Shown: positions 18,528 through 28,423 of the stretch, piece after piece
Position numbering within the stretch: the stretch's first letter is position 1
Layout of the letters: each line of letters begins with the position of its first letter
Assembly (NCBI RefSeq): GCF_012584455.1
Contig: NZ_JABAEB010000005.1
Location: 1-64,000 of the forward strand
DNA length: 64,000 nucleotides
Origin: Shewanella oncorhynchi
Lineage (GTDB): Bacteria > Pseudomonadota > Gammaproteobacteria > Enterobacterales > Shewanellaceae
Reading direction: 5' to 3'
The notes under the pieces: generated by a model
Told to the model about the DNA's origin: nothing
Seen by the model: the letters and a program-made list of their open reading frames with translations, nothing else
The model's database searches: none
Position numbers and translations under genes: made by a program

Positions 18528-19721
18528 ATGTCGAAACTATTCCGAGCCGTATACTTGATTACGATCTTGAGCGTTGTATTCAGTCAATTGTTTGCTTGTA
18601 GCTCGACGACCATTGAGCCTAATCCGTCGGATCTTGAGTCGTTACTTGCCGATTCACTGTTTACCCCTGTGGCCGATATTCCTTCTGTTGCGGATATTTT
18701 TTATCTGCCACCCGAGGTCGTGACAGACGTAAAACGTCGTTATGGGATATACACTTTATCACACAATAACAACATGTTAGCCAATGAATGGTTAGCTAGT
18801 TATATCAATGCGAGTCAAACCAATAGCGCTAACATTGATTTTCGATATCAAGATAATCTGACCCAAATTGCCCGTGAAACCTACGCCCAAAAGGCGGGTA
18901 ATTGCATGTCTTTAGTGGTCATGACTTCTGCGTTAGCGGACATATTGAATGTGAGTGCTGAGTATCAAGATATTGCGATAGAACCCGTATGGGATAAGCA
19001 AGGTGATTTCTATTTAATCAATGGGCATGTGAATTTACGCTTACTTCCACCTGAAAACGCACATTCAGTTTATGTGTCATCTACCGCAGTTTTAGTGGAC
19101 TTTATGCCAGAGCGAGCTCTACGGGGATACGGTAAAACCCAAGTGGATCGGCAGACCTTAATCAGCATGTTTTACAACAATATGGCGGCAGAGTCTTTGG
19201 TGAACGGTGATTTAGACAGGGCCTATGCCTTGATTAAAGTGGGTTTAAAAGTCGGCCAGTTTGTTCCTTCACTCAACACGCTCGCCATTATTTACCGGCA
19301 TAAAGGTGATGAAAAGCGGGCCGAACAGGTTTATCGCTATGCACTCAAGTTTGATGCGAAAAATCTGACAACGCTTTATAACTTAGCCTTGATTTTAGGG
19401 GAGCAGGGGCGGCTTGATGAATGGGCCGAAATTAATAAAGTGCTTGAATTAGCGCGAATACGTAATCCCTATTATTACTATGACATGGGGCAGCAAGCCT
19501 ATGATGAGCATCAATACGACGAGGCCTTGGCTTGGTATCAAAGGGCGTTGGCAAAAGCGGATTATCGTCATGAGTTCTTCTTCGGTTTATCTAAAACCTA
19601 CTGGGCGCTGGGGGACGAAAAGCGTGCCAAACTGAATATGGATAAAGCCTTGGCTTTGAGCCGAGATGAGTCAGAGCGTCAACGCTATCAGAGCAAGTTA
19701 CAAGTCATGTTACAGCATTAG
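18528..19721 (+). CDS. TPR-repeat lipoprotein
   Basis: A 397-residue envelope protein. The N-terminus is a signal sequence ending in a lipobox-like LFAC, so Cys24 is the likely lipid attachment site. A middle region with Lys-Ala-Gly-Asn-Cys near residue 125 resembles a transglutaminase-like fold (Cys, then His in INGHVNL). The C-terminal half holds at least three tetratricopeptide repeats. I choose the ATG at 18528, placed behind GGAGG, over a GTG at 18516. Neighbouring genes give no clue to its partner. Confidence 0.8.
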   Translation: MSKLFRAVYLITILSVVFSQLFACSSTTIEPNPSDLESLLADSLFTPVADIPSVADIFYLPPEVVTDVKRRYGIYTLSHNNNMLANEWLASYINASQTNSANIDFRYQDNLTQIARETYAQKAGNCMSLVVMTSALADILNVSAEYQDIAIEPVWDKQGDFYLINGHVNLRLLPPENAHSVYVSSTAVLVDFMPERALRGYGKTQVDRQTLISMFYNNMAAESLVNGDLDRAYALIKVGLKVGQFVPSLNTLAIIYRHKGDEKRAEQVYRYALKFDAKNLTTLYNLALILGEQGRLDEWAEINKVLELARIRNPYYYYDMGQQAYDEHQYDEALAWYQRALAKADYRHEFFFGLSKTYWALGDEKRAKLNMDKALALSRDESERQRYQSKLQVMLQH

Positions 19722-20072
19722 CATTTGCCCGCTCTTTTCTATAGAGCGCTGGCCATCAATTAAGCTTATTACGGGTAAACATCTTTGCTTGCTAATATAG
19801 GGCACCTAAATACACTTGCAGTAAATATGTTTATTCCTTTTTATCCGCCATATTCGATTTTGTTCATCAAGGCCGTGAGTTAGCTGGCATATTTGAATTT
19901 TGATTTTTTTTAAATATATTAAAACAATAAGTTATATTTGATTTTTTGAAATGGAGACAACTTGGTTGCATTGGCGCTTGAGACTCGATAAATTGAACTC
20001 AGTATTGCAGTTGAGATCCCTTATCGCAGCGATAGAAATAGCCTAAAACACCAGCGTTGGAGCAGTAAAATT
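19722..20072. other. Intergenic region upstream of aroG
   Basis: This 351-base AT-rich stretch contains no credible gene. It must hold the aroG promoter. I looked for a TyrR box (TGTAAA-N6-TTTACA) and saw only a weak match near 19825. Confidence 0.4.
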
Positions 20073-21128
20073 ATGTATTACCAAAATGATGACGTTCGCA
20101 TTAAAGAAGTAAAAGAGTTACTTCCACCTATCGCGATTCTTGAACGATTTCCTGCTTCCGAAAAAGCCTCTGCGACTGTGTTTAATGCGCGTAATAGTAT
20201 CCATAATATTCTGGCTAAGTCTGATGATCGTCTATTAGTGGTGATTGGGCCTTGTTCTATTCACGATCCCAAAGCTGCGTTGGAATATGGACAGCGTTTG
20301 GTCTCACTGCGTGAACGTTATAAAGATCAACTCGAAATTGTGATGCGAGTGTATTTTGAAAAACCAAGAACCACAGTGGGTTGGAAGGGGCTGATTAACG
20401 ATCCTTACATGGATAACAGCTTTAAACTCAATGATGGTTTACGCACCGCCCGTAAATTATTAGTGGATTTGAACGATAGCGGTATGCCAACCGCGGGTGA
20501 GTTTCTTGACATGATCACCCCACAATATATGGCTGATTTAATGTGCTGGGGAGCCATTGGCGCCCGTACGACAGAATCTCAAGTACACAGAGAGTTAGCC
20601 TCGGGTCTTTCTTGTCCGGTCGGCTTTAAAAATGGTACTGATGGCACGATCAAAGTTGCTATTGATGCGATAGGTGCTGCCAATGCACCACACCATTTTT
20701 TATCTGTGACTAAGTTGGGCCATTCGGCGATCGTTTCGACTAAGGGCAATCCTGATTGCCACATTATTTTACGGGGTGGCCGCGAGCCCAATTATAGCGC
20801 GCCGCATGTCACTGAGATTAGCCAGCAATTGTTAAAAGCAAAGCTTGCCGACAACATCATGATCGACTTTAGCCATGCTAATAGTAGTAAAGAGTATCAA
20901 CGTCAGTTAGTGGTTGCTGAAGATGTAGCTGGTCAAGTGGCGGCGGGAAATACTGCTATTTTTGGTGTTATGGTAGAAAGCCATTTAGTGGAAGGTCGTC
21001 AAGATCTTATTGAAGGTCAAGAGTTATGCTATGGGCAGAGTATTACCGATGCGTGTATTGGTTGGGATGATACCGAGCGTCTGTTAGCCATTTTGAACCA
21101 AAGCATTATCGAACGCCGTCAGGTTTAA
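20073..21128 (+). CDS. aroG: 3-deoxy-7-phosphoheptulonate synthase, AroG type
   Basis: This enzyme condenses phosphoenolpyruvate and erythrose-4-phosphate as the first step of aromatic amino acid synthesis. The 351-residue protein aligns by eye with E. coli AroG from MYYQNDDVRIKEVKELLPP onward. Visible motifs are VVIGPCSIHDP, MRVYFEKPRTTVGWKGL (PEP binding), GARTTESQ, SVTKLGHSAI and the metal-binding DFSHANSSK. Feedback specificity (Phe or Tyr) is more like AroG but should be confirmed by comparison of the allosteric site. A terminator follows. Confidence 0.93.
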   Translation: MYYQNDDVRIKEVKELLPPIAILERFPASEKASATVFNARNSIHNILAKSDDRLLVVIGPCSIHDPKAALEYGQRLVSLRERYKDQLEIVMRVYFEKPRTTVGWKGLINDPYMDNSFKLNDGLRTARKLLVDLNDSGMPTAGEFLDMITPQYMADLMCWGAIGARTTESQVHRELASGLSCPVGFKNGTDGTIKVAIDAIGAANAPHHFLSVTKLGHSAIVSTKGNPDCHIILRGGREPNYSAPHVTEISQQLLKAKLADNIMIDFSHANSSKEYQRQLVVAEDVAGQVAAGNTAIFGVMVESHLVEGRQDLIEGQELCYGQSITDACIGWDDTERLLAILNQSIIERRQV

Positions 21129-21196
21129 TTGTCTGCTCGAGCGAACATTAAGCCGCAACTATACCTGAGTTAGCCGTTAACGATTGCGGGTTAAGT

Positions 21197-21230
21197 AAAA
21201 ACAAAGGCGCTATCCCGGCGCCTTTGTTTT
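21197..21230. terminator. Terminator shared by aroG and the small minus-strand gene
   Basis: A stem of AAAACAAAGGCGC with GCGCCTTTGTTTT around a 7-base loop has A-runs on one side and T-runs on the other, so it can serve both convergent genes. Confidence 0.85.
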
Positions 21231-21232
21231 AT

Positions 21233-21409
21233 CTATTTATTGCTTATTTCAACAATGTATTCATTTGCTTTGGCTAAGCTACCAAAGGCGGCAATAAGGT
21301 TGTTTCTACCTTTATCTTGTATCTCTGGATTGCCTGATTCGATCATCATCCACACCCAAGTTTGGATCAGTGGTAATGGCGGGTATTGAACTTTAGCGGA
21401 ATCCAACAT
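21233..21409 (-). CDS. Small 58-residue conserved-looking protein
   Basis: A short open frame with good coding character. It begins MLDSAKVQYPPLPLIQTWVW, has a WVWMM aromatic cluster, and ends in a charged helix. AAGGA lies 6 bases before the ATG, and the stop abuts the bidirectional terminator. I do not know its function. Its position directly convergent with aroG, with a clean ribosome-binding site and terminator, supports it being real. Confidence 0.6.
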   Translation of the reverse strand: MLDSAKVQYPPLPLIQTWVWMMIESGNPEIQDKGRNNLIAAFGSLAKANEYIVEISNK

Positions 21410-21881
21410 AAAGCTTCCTTTGATCTTAATTTAATTTGTTTGTCTTAATGTTCTCGCTAGAACTTGGGCGTATGAATCGCAAAATCTAGCGCGTAGAGGT
21501 TAACAAATTCTATTGATTTGTATAACCGCCTCCATGGCATTTTGGGCAAAACTGCAAAAATAATCAACAGCAGCAACTTTGTGCCAAGCCTTCTTCCATT
21601 GCACTCTTATCCTCTTACATACGGCTCTGAGGTTAAGCAAAACGGTACATGCCTGAACACAAATCAGTATAAATTCATTTATTGTGAATACGCCAGTGTA
21701 ATGCGTAAGTATGATGTTTTGGCTTTAAATACAATCAAAATAGCAGATGAGTATGTCGTGAATAAGTCTATTTGTCTGTCAGGAAAATCTGATTGATTTT
21801 ATTCAGACTTTGCTAGTTTCGCTTAGCTTATGTCCGGTGTGAACTGTTACAATTGGCATAACTCATTCAAGGTTATGTCCT
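21410..21881. other. Intergenic region upstream of the Atm1-type exporter gene
   Basis: This 472-base stretch has low coding character. A 92-codon plus-strand frame exists at 21518-21796 but has no ribosome-binding site and an unconvincing composition, so I do not call it. No repeat or structured RNA is evident. Confidence 0.4.
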
Positions 21882-23678
21882 ATGCGCCCAACGTTATATT
21901 TTGAAGGTCCAGTCGATAAATTAAACTGGCACGTCATGAAACTGCTTTGGCCTTACTTATTGGAATACAAAGGCCGTATTGCGTTGGCGATGTCATGCCT
22001 CATCATCGCTAAGCTGACCAGCGTGGCTCTACCTTTTATTCTGAAGCATTTGGTCGACACCTTAGATGCCGATAAAACCGCGCAAGCCCTCAGTGTGCCC
22101 GTAGGATTAGTGTTGGCCTATGGTGCGATTCGTTTACTGACGGCGATTACGGGGGAGATCCGCGATACCTTGTTTGGTCGGGTGACTGAGCGGGCGATCC
22201 GCCGTTTAGGCTTAGCGGTATTCGACCATTTACACCGACTGGATCTCGACTTTCATCTAGAGCGCAAAACCGGCGGCCTATCCCGTGATATTGAACGCGG
22301 CACCAGCGGCGTGAGTTTCCTCATGCGTTTTATGGTGTTCAACATAGTGCCAACCTTGCTCGAAATTGTCATGGTGATTGGCATTTTCTTCTATAACTAC
22401 GGCATTGCGTTTGCGGCAATCACTTTTGTTGCTGTGCTGGCTTATATTATTTTTTCTGTGGTCGCGACCGAATGGCGTACTGAGTATGTACGTGATGCGG
22501 CCAAGGCTGACTCGTTATCGAATACCCGCGCCATCGACAGCTTGCTGAACTATGAAACGGTAAAGTATTTTAATAATGAAAAGTATGAGTCGCAGCGCTA
22601 TGACCAAGCGCTTGAACAGTGGGAGATAGCTAAGCGTAAGAATCGTTTATCTTTGTTTGCGCTCAATGGTGGACAAGCTGTGATTATCGCTTTGGCTATG
22701 ACTGCTATGATGGCGCTGGCGGCTTACCGAGTTACCTATGGCGATATGACCTTAGGTGATTTTGTGTTGATTAATGCGTTTATGATGCAGCTCTTTTTAC
22801 CCCTTAACTTTTTAGGTTTTGTATATCGCGAAATTCGCGGCGCGTTAGCCAATATTGAGCGCATGTTTAGCCTGCTCGATAAACATCCTATGATAGTCGA
22901 CTTACCCCAAGCACTCGATTTTCAACCCACTAAGGGTGAGTTGATATTTGAAAATGTTAATTTCAGCTACGATGAGCGGCAAATTCTGCGGGACGTGAGC
23001 TTTAAGGTTGAAGCCGGTAAAAAGGTGGCTGTTGTAGGTGATAGTGGCGCAGGTAAATCGACCCTGATTAAACTGCTATTTCGATTTTACGATGTGGACC
23101 AAGGTGCGATTAAAATCGATGGACAAGATATCCGCCATCTCACGCAAGATGCGCTGCGGCGTGCCATCGCTATCGTGCCGCAGGATACTGTGCTGTTTAA
23201 CGATTCATTAGTCGAAAACATACGTTATGGTCGCCCAAGCGCGACGGATGAAGAAGTGCGTAATGCTATTAAATTAGCGCACTTAGAGCAATTTATTGCA
23301 TCACTTGCCCTTGGTTGGGACACAAAGGTGGGTGAGCGCGGCTTAAAGCTATCTGGCGGAGAAAAACAGCGGGTCGCGATAGCAAGGGCCATTTTGAAGG
23401 GCTCGCCCGTGCTGGTGTTTGATGAGGCAACATCTTCACTCGATAGTCGCTCCGAGCAAGCTATTTTGTCGGCACTGCGGGAAGTCGCTAAGGGGCACAC
23501 TAGCCTAGTGGTAGCTCATAGGCTATCGACCATAGTCGATGCCGATCAAATTGTGGTATTAAGCCAAGGAGAAATAGTTGAGCAAGGTAATCATCAGACT
23601 TTGCTGTTGGCAAATGGTCTCTATGCCAAATTATGGCGGATACAAAATGAGCAACAACATACTCATCTGAGCAGTTAA
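21882..23678 (+). CDS. Atm1/HMT1-type ABC exporter
   Basis: A half-size ABC exporter of 598 residues, with the membrane domain first and the ATPase second. About six helices span residues 35-330. The segment SLLNYETVKYFNNEKYESQR is a hallmark of Atm1/HMT1 homologues, which export glutathione conjugates or metal-glutathione complexes. The nucleotide domain has Walker A GDSGAGKST, signature LSGGEKQR, Walker B VLVFDEATSSLD and the H-loop His in VVAHRLST. It probably works as a homodimer in the inner membrane. Specific substrate is not shown by sequence. Confidence 0.9.
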   Translation: MRPTLYFEGPVDKLNWHVMKLLWPYLLEYKGRIALAMSCLIIAKLTSVALPFILKHLVDTLDADKTAQALSVPVGLVLAYGAIRLLTAITGEIRDTLFGRVTERAIRRLGLAVFDHLHRLDLDFHLERKTGGLSRDIERGTSGVSFLMRFMVFNIVPTLLEIVMVIGIFFYNYGIAFAAITFVAVLAYIIFSVVATEWRTEYVRDAAKADSLSNTRAIDSLLNYETVKYFNNEKYESQRYDQALEQWEIAKRKNRLSLFALNGGQAVIIALAMTAMMALAAYRVTYGDMTLGDFVLINAFMMQLFLPLNFLGFVYREIRGALANIERMFSLLDKHPMIVDLPQALDFQPTKGELIFENVNFSYDERQILRDVSFKVEAGKKVAVVGDSGAGKSTLIKLLFRFYDVDQGAIKIDGQDIRHLTQDALRRAIAIVPQDTVLFNDSLVENIRYGRPSATDEEVRNAIKLAHLEQFIASLALGWDTKVGERGLKLSGGEKQRVAIARAILKGSPVLVFDEATSSLDSRSEQAILSALREVAKGHTSLVVAHRLSTIVDADQIVVLSQGEIVEQGNHQTLLLANGLYAKLWRIQNEQQHTHLSS

Positions 23679-23757
23679 TAGCGTAATACAGTTCAGTCTT
23701 TATTCAGCTTCGGCTCTCTATACTCAATGCCAACACATCAATCGGAAGAGATCTGGC

Positions 23758-24015
23758 ATGGAAAATATTACACTGAGAGCTAATATTGAAGGCAAAGAAG
23801 AAAAAGTCGCCACTGATTGGTATGCCATCATGGCGACATTGAAAAAACGTGGTGTTGATTATGATTCGTTGCAACGTATTCATGCTGAATTGAATGCGGG
23901 TCTACTGGTGACCACTCGGCGACTTACCTTGGCGAAAGTCAATCCAGAAATGGTGCTGGCAGGTGTGATCCGCGATATGAACGCGCCGACAAGTGACTTT
24001 ATGGGTATGCGTTAG
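23758..24015 (+). CDS. Hypothetical 85-residue protein
   Basis: A short, charged, soluble protein that I do not recognise. It starts MENITLRANIEGKEEKVATD behind a GGAAGAG ribosome-binding site and has a basic helix with KKRG and TTRRL. No signal peptide or cysteine motif is seen. It follows the Atm1-type gene by 79 bases and could be co-transcribed with it. Confidence 0.6.
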   Translation: MENITLRANIEGKEEKVATDWYAIMATLKKRGVDYDSLQRIHAELNAGLLVTTRRLTLAKVNPEMVLAGVIRDMNAPTSDFMGMR

Positions 24016-24123
24016 GTGTGTTCGCTAGTGCTTTAGTACAGTTTAGGTGAGAACGTCCGAGAATAGAGGTGAGCCTCTATTCTTGATGCTCTAGAGAGAC
24101 TCCAGAGATAAAATATGGCTGAA

Positions 24124-24333
24124 TTAAGCTACGCCGTTCAGCTTCCCCGCTTTCCAACCTTCACATAAAAGATTCAATTTAGGTACTGACTCATCTATCA
24201 AAGTGAGTCGAATGATCTGCCCTTCGCGAAAACACACCAGTTCACCTTCGATCTCGGTTAGGCGATTACAGCTCTTACAGCTAGTGCTTACAGTTTTACT
24301 GGCGGGCAGTTGGCTTACGAAGCTAGATTTCAA
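24124..24333 (-). CDS. Small cysteine-containing protein, possible zinc-binding
   Basis: This 69-residue protein has STSCKSCNRL (about residues 17-26) with a CxxC pair, and further cysteines at about 34 and 57, so it may bind a metal ion. The start is a TTG codon, supported by AAGGA 6 bases upstream on the minus strand; there is no better start. I do not recognise the family. Confidence 0.55.
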   Translation of the reverse strand: MKSSFVSQLPASKTVSTSCKSCNRLTEIEGELVCFREGQIIRLTLIDESVPKLNLLCEGWKAGKLNGVA

Positions 24334-24484
24334 AGTGTTTCCTTAAGTTCAATTGTGGGTAAGACATTTGAATAATGTCTCACGTCACGGATCTTACCTC
24401 TTTTGTGATACGCATTCAAATATACCTTATGTAAACCCTATATAAACGAAAGTTGTATTCGCCATTAACCGCGAGGGTTCGCGG

Positions 24485-25975
24485 CTACTTATCCATATGT
24501 GCATAGTATTTATCGAGTGAAATGGATAAACCGCTATCGAGCACAATTCGGACATGTGAAGGTTTGAGTTGTCTTGGTTCTGTCACTCCGCAAGAGTGCG
24601 CAATTAAGGCTAAGTCATGGTGTAAATTATGATTATAGTTAGCAACACGAGCCGATTTATCCCTAGGATCGAGTCCTTGTTGTAGCTTGGGATTGTGCGT
24701 TGTGATGCCCGTTGGGCAGGTATCTCTATTGCACTGTAAGGCTTGAATACAACCGAGGGCGAACATATTGCCACGGGCCGATGCGATGAAGTCGGCACCT
24801 AATGCCAAAGCCCAAGCGACTCTTGATGGCACTATGAGTTTACCCGAAGCGATGACTTTGATGCGTTTACGCAAACCTCGTTGGATCAAGACATTAACTA
24901 GGATAGGTAAGCTTTCCTTCAGTGGTAATCCGACATAATCCATTAAAGGTTGTGGTGCAGCGCCTGTGCCGCCATCGGCACTGTCTAAGGTAAAGAAGTC
25001 GGGGGCAGAGTCTTCGCCACGGCGTTCAATTTCATCACATAAATCTTCGAGCCACTGCACGTCACCGAGTACGGCCTTAATGCCTGTTGGTTTACCGGTA
25101 ACTTCACGTACTCGTTCAACCATATCCAAAATATCGTTCACGGATTTGAATTCAATATGACCATTAGGGCTAATAGAGTCATAACCCTGAGGAATACCGC
25201 GAATATGGGCAATTTCAGCCGTGACTTTGATCCCAGGTAAAATGCCACCTTTGCCCGGTTTAGCTCCTTGACTCATTTTAATTTCAAACATTTTGACTTC
25301 GGGATGAATGGCTATCGACTTGAGCTTTTCATCGTCTAAATGTCCGTGCTCATTACGTACACCGTATTTGGCCGTTCCAATTTGAAAGACGATATCGCAG
25401 CCACCTTTTAGATGATAAGGGCTCAAGCCGCCTTCACCTGTGTTAAGCCAGCAACCCGCCTGCGCCGCGCCGTGGGAAAGGGCGGTAATTGCTGGGCGCG
25501 ATAGAGCCCCAAAGCTCATGGCTGAAATATGACAAATGGCTTGAGTCGTATAGGGTTGGCGGCAATTGGTGCCAATTGTCAGTGGATGAATGGGTGTGAT
25601 CTCTTCATCTTGGGTTGGGAAGGCGGTATTCATAAACATAATGGTACCGGCATTATCTAAGGGGCGAGTCGAACCAAAGGCGATAGTTCTATCAACATTT
25701 TTAGCCGCGCGGTAAACCCAACTGCGTTCTGCACGGTTGAATGGCAGTTCTTCTCTGTCTTGGGCAAAAAAGTATTGTCTAAAGAACTCGCCTTGTTTCT
25801 CGAACAGATACCGAAAGCGACCAATTACAGGATAGTTATGTCTTACCGCTTGTTTGGTCTGCATTTTATCTGCGATATACATGTAAATAACCGCGAGTAC
25901 TGCGAGTCCTATTACAATCAAAAACAGCCCTGAAAATAGATCGAGTCCCCACATAAACCAATTGAGTTCACTCAT
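24485..25975 (-). CDS. FMN-binding glutamate synthase family protein
   Basis: A 496-residue membrane-anchored flavoprotein related to the FMN domain of glutamate synthase. One hydrophobic helix at residues 10-32 anchors it. The core shows the GltB-like segments GEGGLSPYH, KMSQGAKPGKGG, DSADGGTGAAP and GADFIASARG, and then CNRDTCPTGITTHNP, whose cysteines would hold an iron-sulphur cluster. There is no amidotransferase domain, so it is not a full glutamate synthase; its reaction is unknown. It is followed closely by a histidine phosphatase gene upstream on the same strand (11 bases), suggesting co-transcription. Confidence 0.88.
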   Translation of the reverse strand: MSELNWFMWGLDLFSGLFLIVIGLAVLAVIYMYIADKMQTKQAVRHNYPVIGRFRYLFEKQGEFFRQYFFAQDREELPFNRAERSWVYRAAKNVDRTIAFGSTRPLDNAGTIMFMNTAFPTQDEEITPIHPLTIGTNCRQPYTTQAICHISAMSFGALSRPAITALSHGAAQAGCWLNTGEGGLSPYHLKGGCDIVFQIGTAKYGVRNEHGHLDDEKLKSIAIHPEVKMFEIKMSQGAKPGKGGILPGIKVTAEIAHIRGIPQGYDSISPNGHIEFKSVNDILDMVERVREVTGKPTGIKAVLGDVQWLEDLCDEIERRGEDSAPDFFTLDSADGGTGAAPQPLMDYVGLPLKESLPILVNVLIQRGLRKRIKVIASGKLIVPSRVAWALALGADFIASARGNMFALGCIQALQCNRDTCPTGITTHNPKLQQGLDPRDKSARVANYNHNLHHDLALIAHSCGVTEPRQLKPSHVRIVLDSGLSISLDKYYAHMDK

Positions 25976-25986
25976 GTTATTTATCC

Positions 25987-26604
25987 TTATTCTTGTCCGT
26001 AACGGGTGGCGATCAAGCTCGCAGGTTGGTCATCATTAAGAGAGAGTAAAAACAGCTGGCTATAGTCATCTTCACTTATCGCTTGGATCTCAGGTCCACC
26101 AAGGGCTTTAATGATCAGTGGGACAGTGTTTGAATGCCCAACGATGAGTGTATTGCCCTTTACAGCATGCACTTGTTCGACAATGTGTTGAATATGTCCT
26201 TCGATAGGTTTGGCTGCTTCTACTATCGTCACAGGTAAATGGCGAGCCTCGGCGATGGGCGCGAGTGTTTGTTGGGTTCTTAGGTATTGAGTCGCAATAA
26301 GTTGCGAAAGCGGCGTGCGGCTCAAGGCAGTGATCAGTGATGCTGCGCGTATTTCTCCCTTGGGTGTTAACTGCGGGTTATTGGCTGGCGTGTCGGCTTT
26401 TTCTGCATGTCTGACTAAAATAATTAGTCTGCTTTCAGCATGAGCTTGGCTAATGGGAGTAAAGCCGAGGCAAGTGAATATGACGAGGATTGTTAGCAGG
26501 CTAAAGCGTTTTATATTGATACCCAGATTATGCTTAAAATAGTGCTTAAGCATGAGTGTAAACCCGTGAAAGCGGAAATGACTCAAACTACGGCCTGCTG
26601 CCAT
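25987..26604 (-). CDS. Exported histidine phosphatase family protein
   Basis: A phosphoglycerate-mutase-like phosphatase with the catalytic RHAEK motif (about residues 66-70) and a second His in VGHSNTVP. A hydrophobic segment ending at SQAHA (near residue 57) is a signal peptide, so it acts in the periplasm. AGAGGA upstream favours the start at 26604, though an internal Met at 26553 would give a more usual signal peptide. It lies directly before the FMN protein gene on the same strand. Confidence 0.8.
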   Translation of the reverse strand: MAAGRSLSHFRFHGFTLMLKHYFKHNLGINIKRFSLLTILVIFTCLGFTPISQAHAESRLIILVRHAEKADTPANNPQLTPKGEIRAASLITALSRTPLSQLIATQYLRTQQTLAPIAEARHLPVTIVEAAKPIEGHIQHIVEQVHAVKGNTLIVGHSNTVPLIIKALGGPEIQAISEDDYSQLFLLSLNDDQPASLIATRYGQE

Positions 26605-26830
26605 GGTGTAACATCCTCTTCTATTGGCTTATGTCTAAGCTCAGCGATAGTAATGATCTGCATTGCGGTGGGTTGGCGCTTTATGCACCTTATTAAAGAA
26701 TGAACCCACTTAATTTATGTGGGCCTTATCATGGCCTTGTGGTCAGATGGTACTTCAATTCTAAAAATTACTAAAGCTGGTTAAATTTTGGTCGATAATT
26801 AAGTCGACCCGAATTGAATGGATAGTCATC

Positions 26831-27457
26831 ATGGAAATCAATAAACCCCCTCAAGTGCAAAGTACTCCTTTGCCACAGAAAAAATATGCTGAAAACGCGG
26901 CGTCTAAGGGCACCGAAGTGAGTGATTCGAAGGACGCGAAAGCCACAGAAGTAACCTCGAAGCAAACTGCGCAGCAAACGAGCAAGCAGCTGATGAATCA
27001 AGCGATTTTATCGGCACAGCAAGATGTAAATATCAAGTCAGGCGATCAGTCTATGGCCTTGCTTTATCGCGCAGCGATAGAGTCGATTAATAAAGAATTA
27101 GCGCCCACTATGGGCGAGAACGCGATTCAGACGGCTTACGATAATGGCGTAGATACTTCTCCAGAAGCGACTGCAGATCGTATCGTGAGTTTTGCGACGC
27201 AGTTTTTTAGCATTCACCAACAACAAAATTCGGGTATGAGTCTAAGTGATCAACTCGATAGCTTTATGGGGATTATTGGCGGTGCCATCGACAATGGCTT
27301 TAAAGAGGCTAAAGATATTCTGTCCGGCCTTAAAGTATTGCAGGGTGATATTGCCGATGGTGTCGATAAAACCTACAGCTTAGTGCAAGAGGGGCTGCAA
27401 GCCTTTAGAGATAGCTTTAACAAGAAGACTGATGAGACAGCATCGAGTCCGAGTTAA
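26831..27457 (+). CDS. DUF5610 domain protein
   Basis: A 208-residue soluble protein. A low-complexity Lys/Thr/Gln/Ala-rich N-terminus (residues 1-60) precedes a helical domain that resembles DUF5610, seen in the ALLYRAAIESINKELAP and ATADRIVSFATQFF segments. The function of this domain is unknown. It is transcribed alone and ends in a clear terminator. Confidence 0.7.
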   Translation: MEINKPPQVQSTPLPQKKYAENAASKGTEVSDSKDAKATEVTSKQTAQQTSKQLMNQAILSAQQDVNIKSGDQSMALLYRAAIESINKELAPTMGENAIQTAYDNGVDTSPEATADRIVSFATQFFSIHQQQNSGMSLSDQLDSFMGIIGGAIDNGFKEAKDILSGLKVLQGDIADGVDKTYSLVQEGLQAFRDSFNKKTDETASSPS

Positions 27458-27500
27458 TACCTCGGTATTTTCAGTTCTATATTCAGTGTTATAGTCATAA

Positions 27501-27522
27501 GCCCCTTATATAAGGGGTTTTT
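27501..27522 (+). terminator. Terminator of the DUF5610 gene
   Basis: CCCCTTATATAAGGGG forms a perfect palindrome followed by TTTTT. Confidence 0.8.
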
Positions 27523-27581
27523 GTTGTGCAGAAAAAAGTCTATGCTGGAAGCCTATTTAACGTTTCGCTTGAGGGCAAGTT

Positions 27582-28331
27582 ATGTGGATTAGGGGACAAG
27601 TGATAGAACGTATTGATTGGAGTGATAAGTTATTCTCATTGCGCATTGCTGCCGAGTTAGCTCCATTTATTCCTGGTCAGTTTATCAAGTTAAGTCAAAT
27701 GCAAGATGATAAGCGTGTGGCTAGAGCCTACTCCTTAGTAAATTCTCCCGATAAACCCTATGCCGAGGTGCTCGCAGTTGCGGTAGAGGATGGCCTGTTA
27801 TCGCCTCAATTACACAACCTTGCAATAGGCGATGAAATTGAAATTACCTCAACCGCGACCGGTTTTATGACCTTAGCTGAAATACCTAAGGGGGAACTCC
27901 AAGGGAAGCATTTGTGGTTTTTAGCCACAGGAACAGCAGTAGGGCCATTTTTGTCTATGCTCGACACCGATGAACCTTGGGAGCGTTTTGAAAAAGTCGT
28001 GCTTGTGTATGGCGTGCGCGAGGCACAGGATTTGGCATATCTTGATAAGCTGCGTAATTTAGAACGCAAATACCCTGAACAATTTACATTAGTCTTGAGT
28101 GTGACCCGTAAACCCTTTGCCGATGCTTTGCAGTGCCGCATTCCCGAGGGGATCGTCTCGGGTGAAATCGAAAAAAAGGCAGGATTAACCTTAAACGCAG
28201 CTGACTCTCAAGTTATGATCTGCGGCAATCCGGGTATGATTAACGGTGCGCAAGCCGCTTTACTCGATAAAGGGTTAGTGAAGAATTTACGCCGTGCTCC
28301 TGGGCAAATTACCGTTGAAAAATACTGGTAA
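27582..28331 (+). CDS. fpr: Ferredoxin/flavodoxin-NADP+ reductase
   Basis: This FAD enzyme moves electrons between NADPH and ferredoxin or flavodoxin. The 249-residue protein shows the FAD-binding RAYSLVNSP, the NADP-binding ATGTAVGPFLSML and YGVREAQDL, and ends EKYW, the C-terminal aromatic cap typical of the bacterial Fpr subclass. GAGGGCAAG precedes the ATG. It is likely monocistronic, with a GST gene 90 bases on. Confidence 0.93.
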   Translation: MWIRGQVIERIDWSDKLFSLRIAAELAPFIPGQFIKLSQMQDDKRVARAYSLVNSPDKPYAEVLAVAVEDGLLSPQLHNLAIGDEIEITSTATGFMTLAEIPKGELQGKHLWFLATGTAVGPFLSMLDTDEPWERFEKVVLVYGVREAQDLAYLDKLRNLERKYPEQFTLVLSVTRKPFADALQCRIPEGIVSGEIEKKAGLTLNAADSQVMICGNPGMINGAQAALLDKGLVKNLRRAPGQITVEKYW

Positions 28332-28423
28332 TCTCAATTTTACATAGAAGGCGAGAGTAAACTTGTTTCCGTTCTTGCCCCTAAAAAGCCATAGCGTTTA
28401 ATGCAAACAAAAGGAAATTTTTG

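Noticed and set aside
19820..19850. TyrR box before aroG
   Set aside because: The match to TGTAAA-N6-TTTACA is weak, so I did not list it as a site.
21518..21796. 92-codon open frame upstream of the Atm1-type exporter
   Set aside because: No ribosome-binding site, odd composition and no family resemblance; likely chance.
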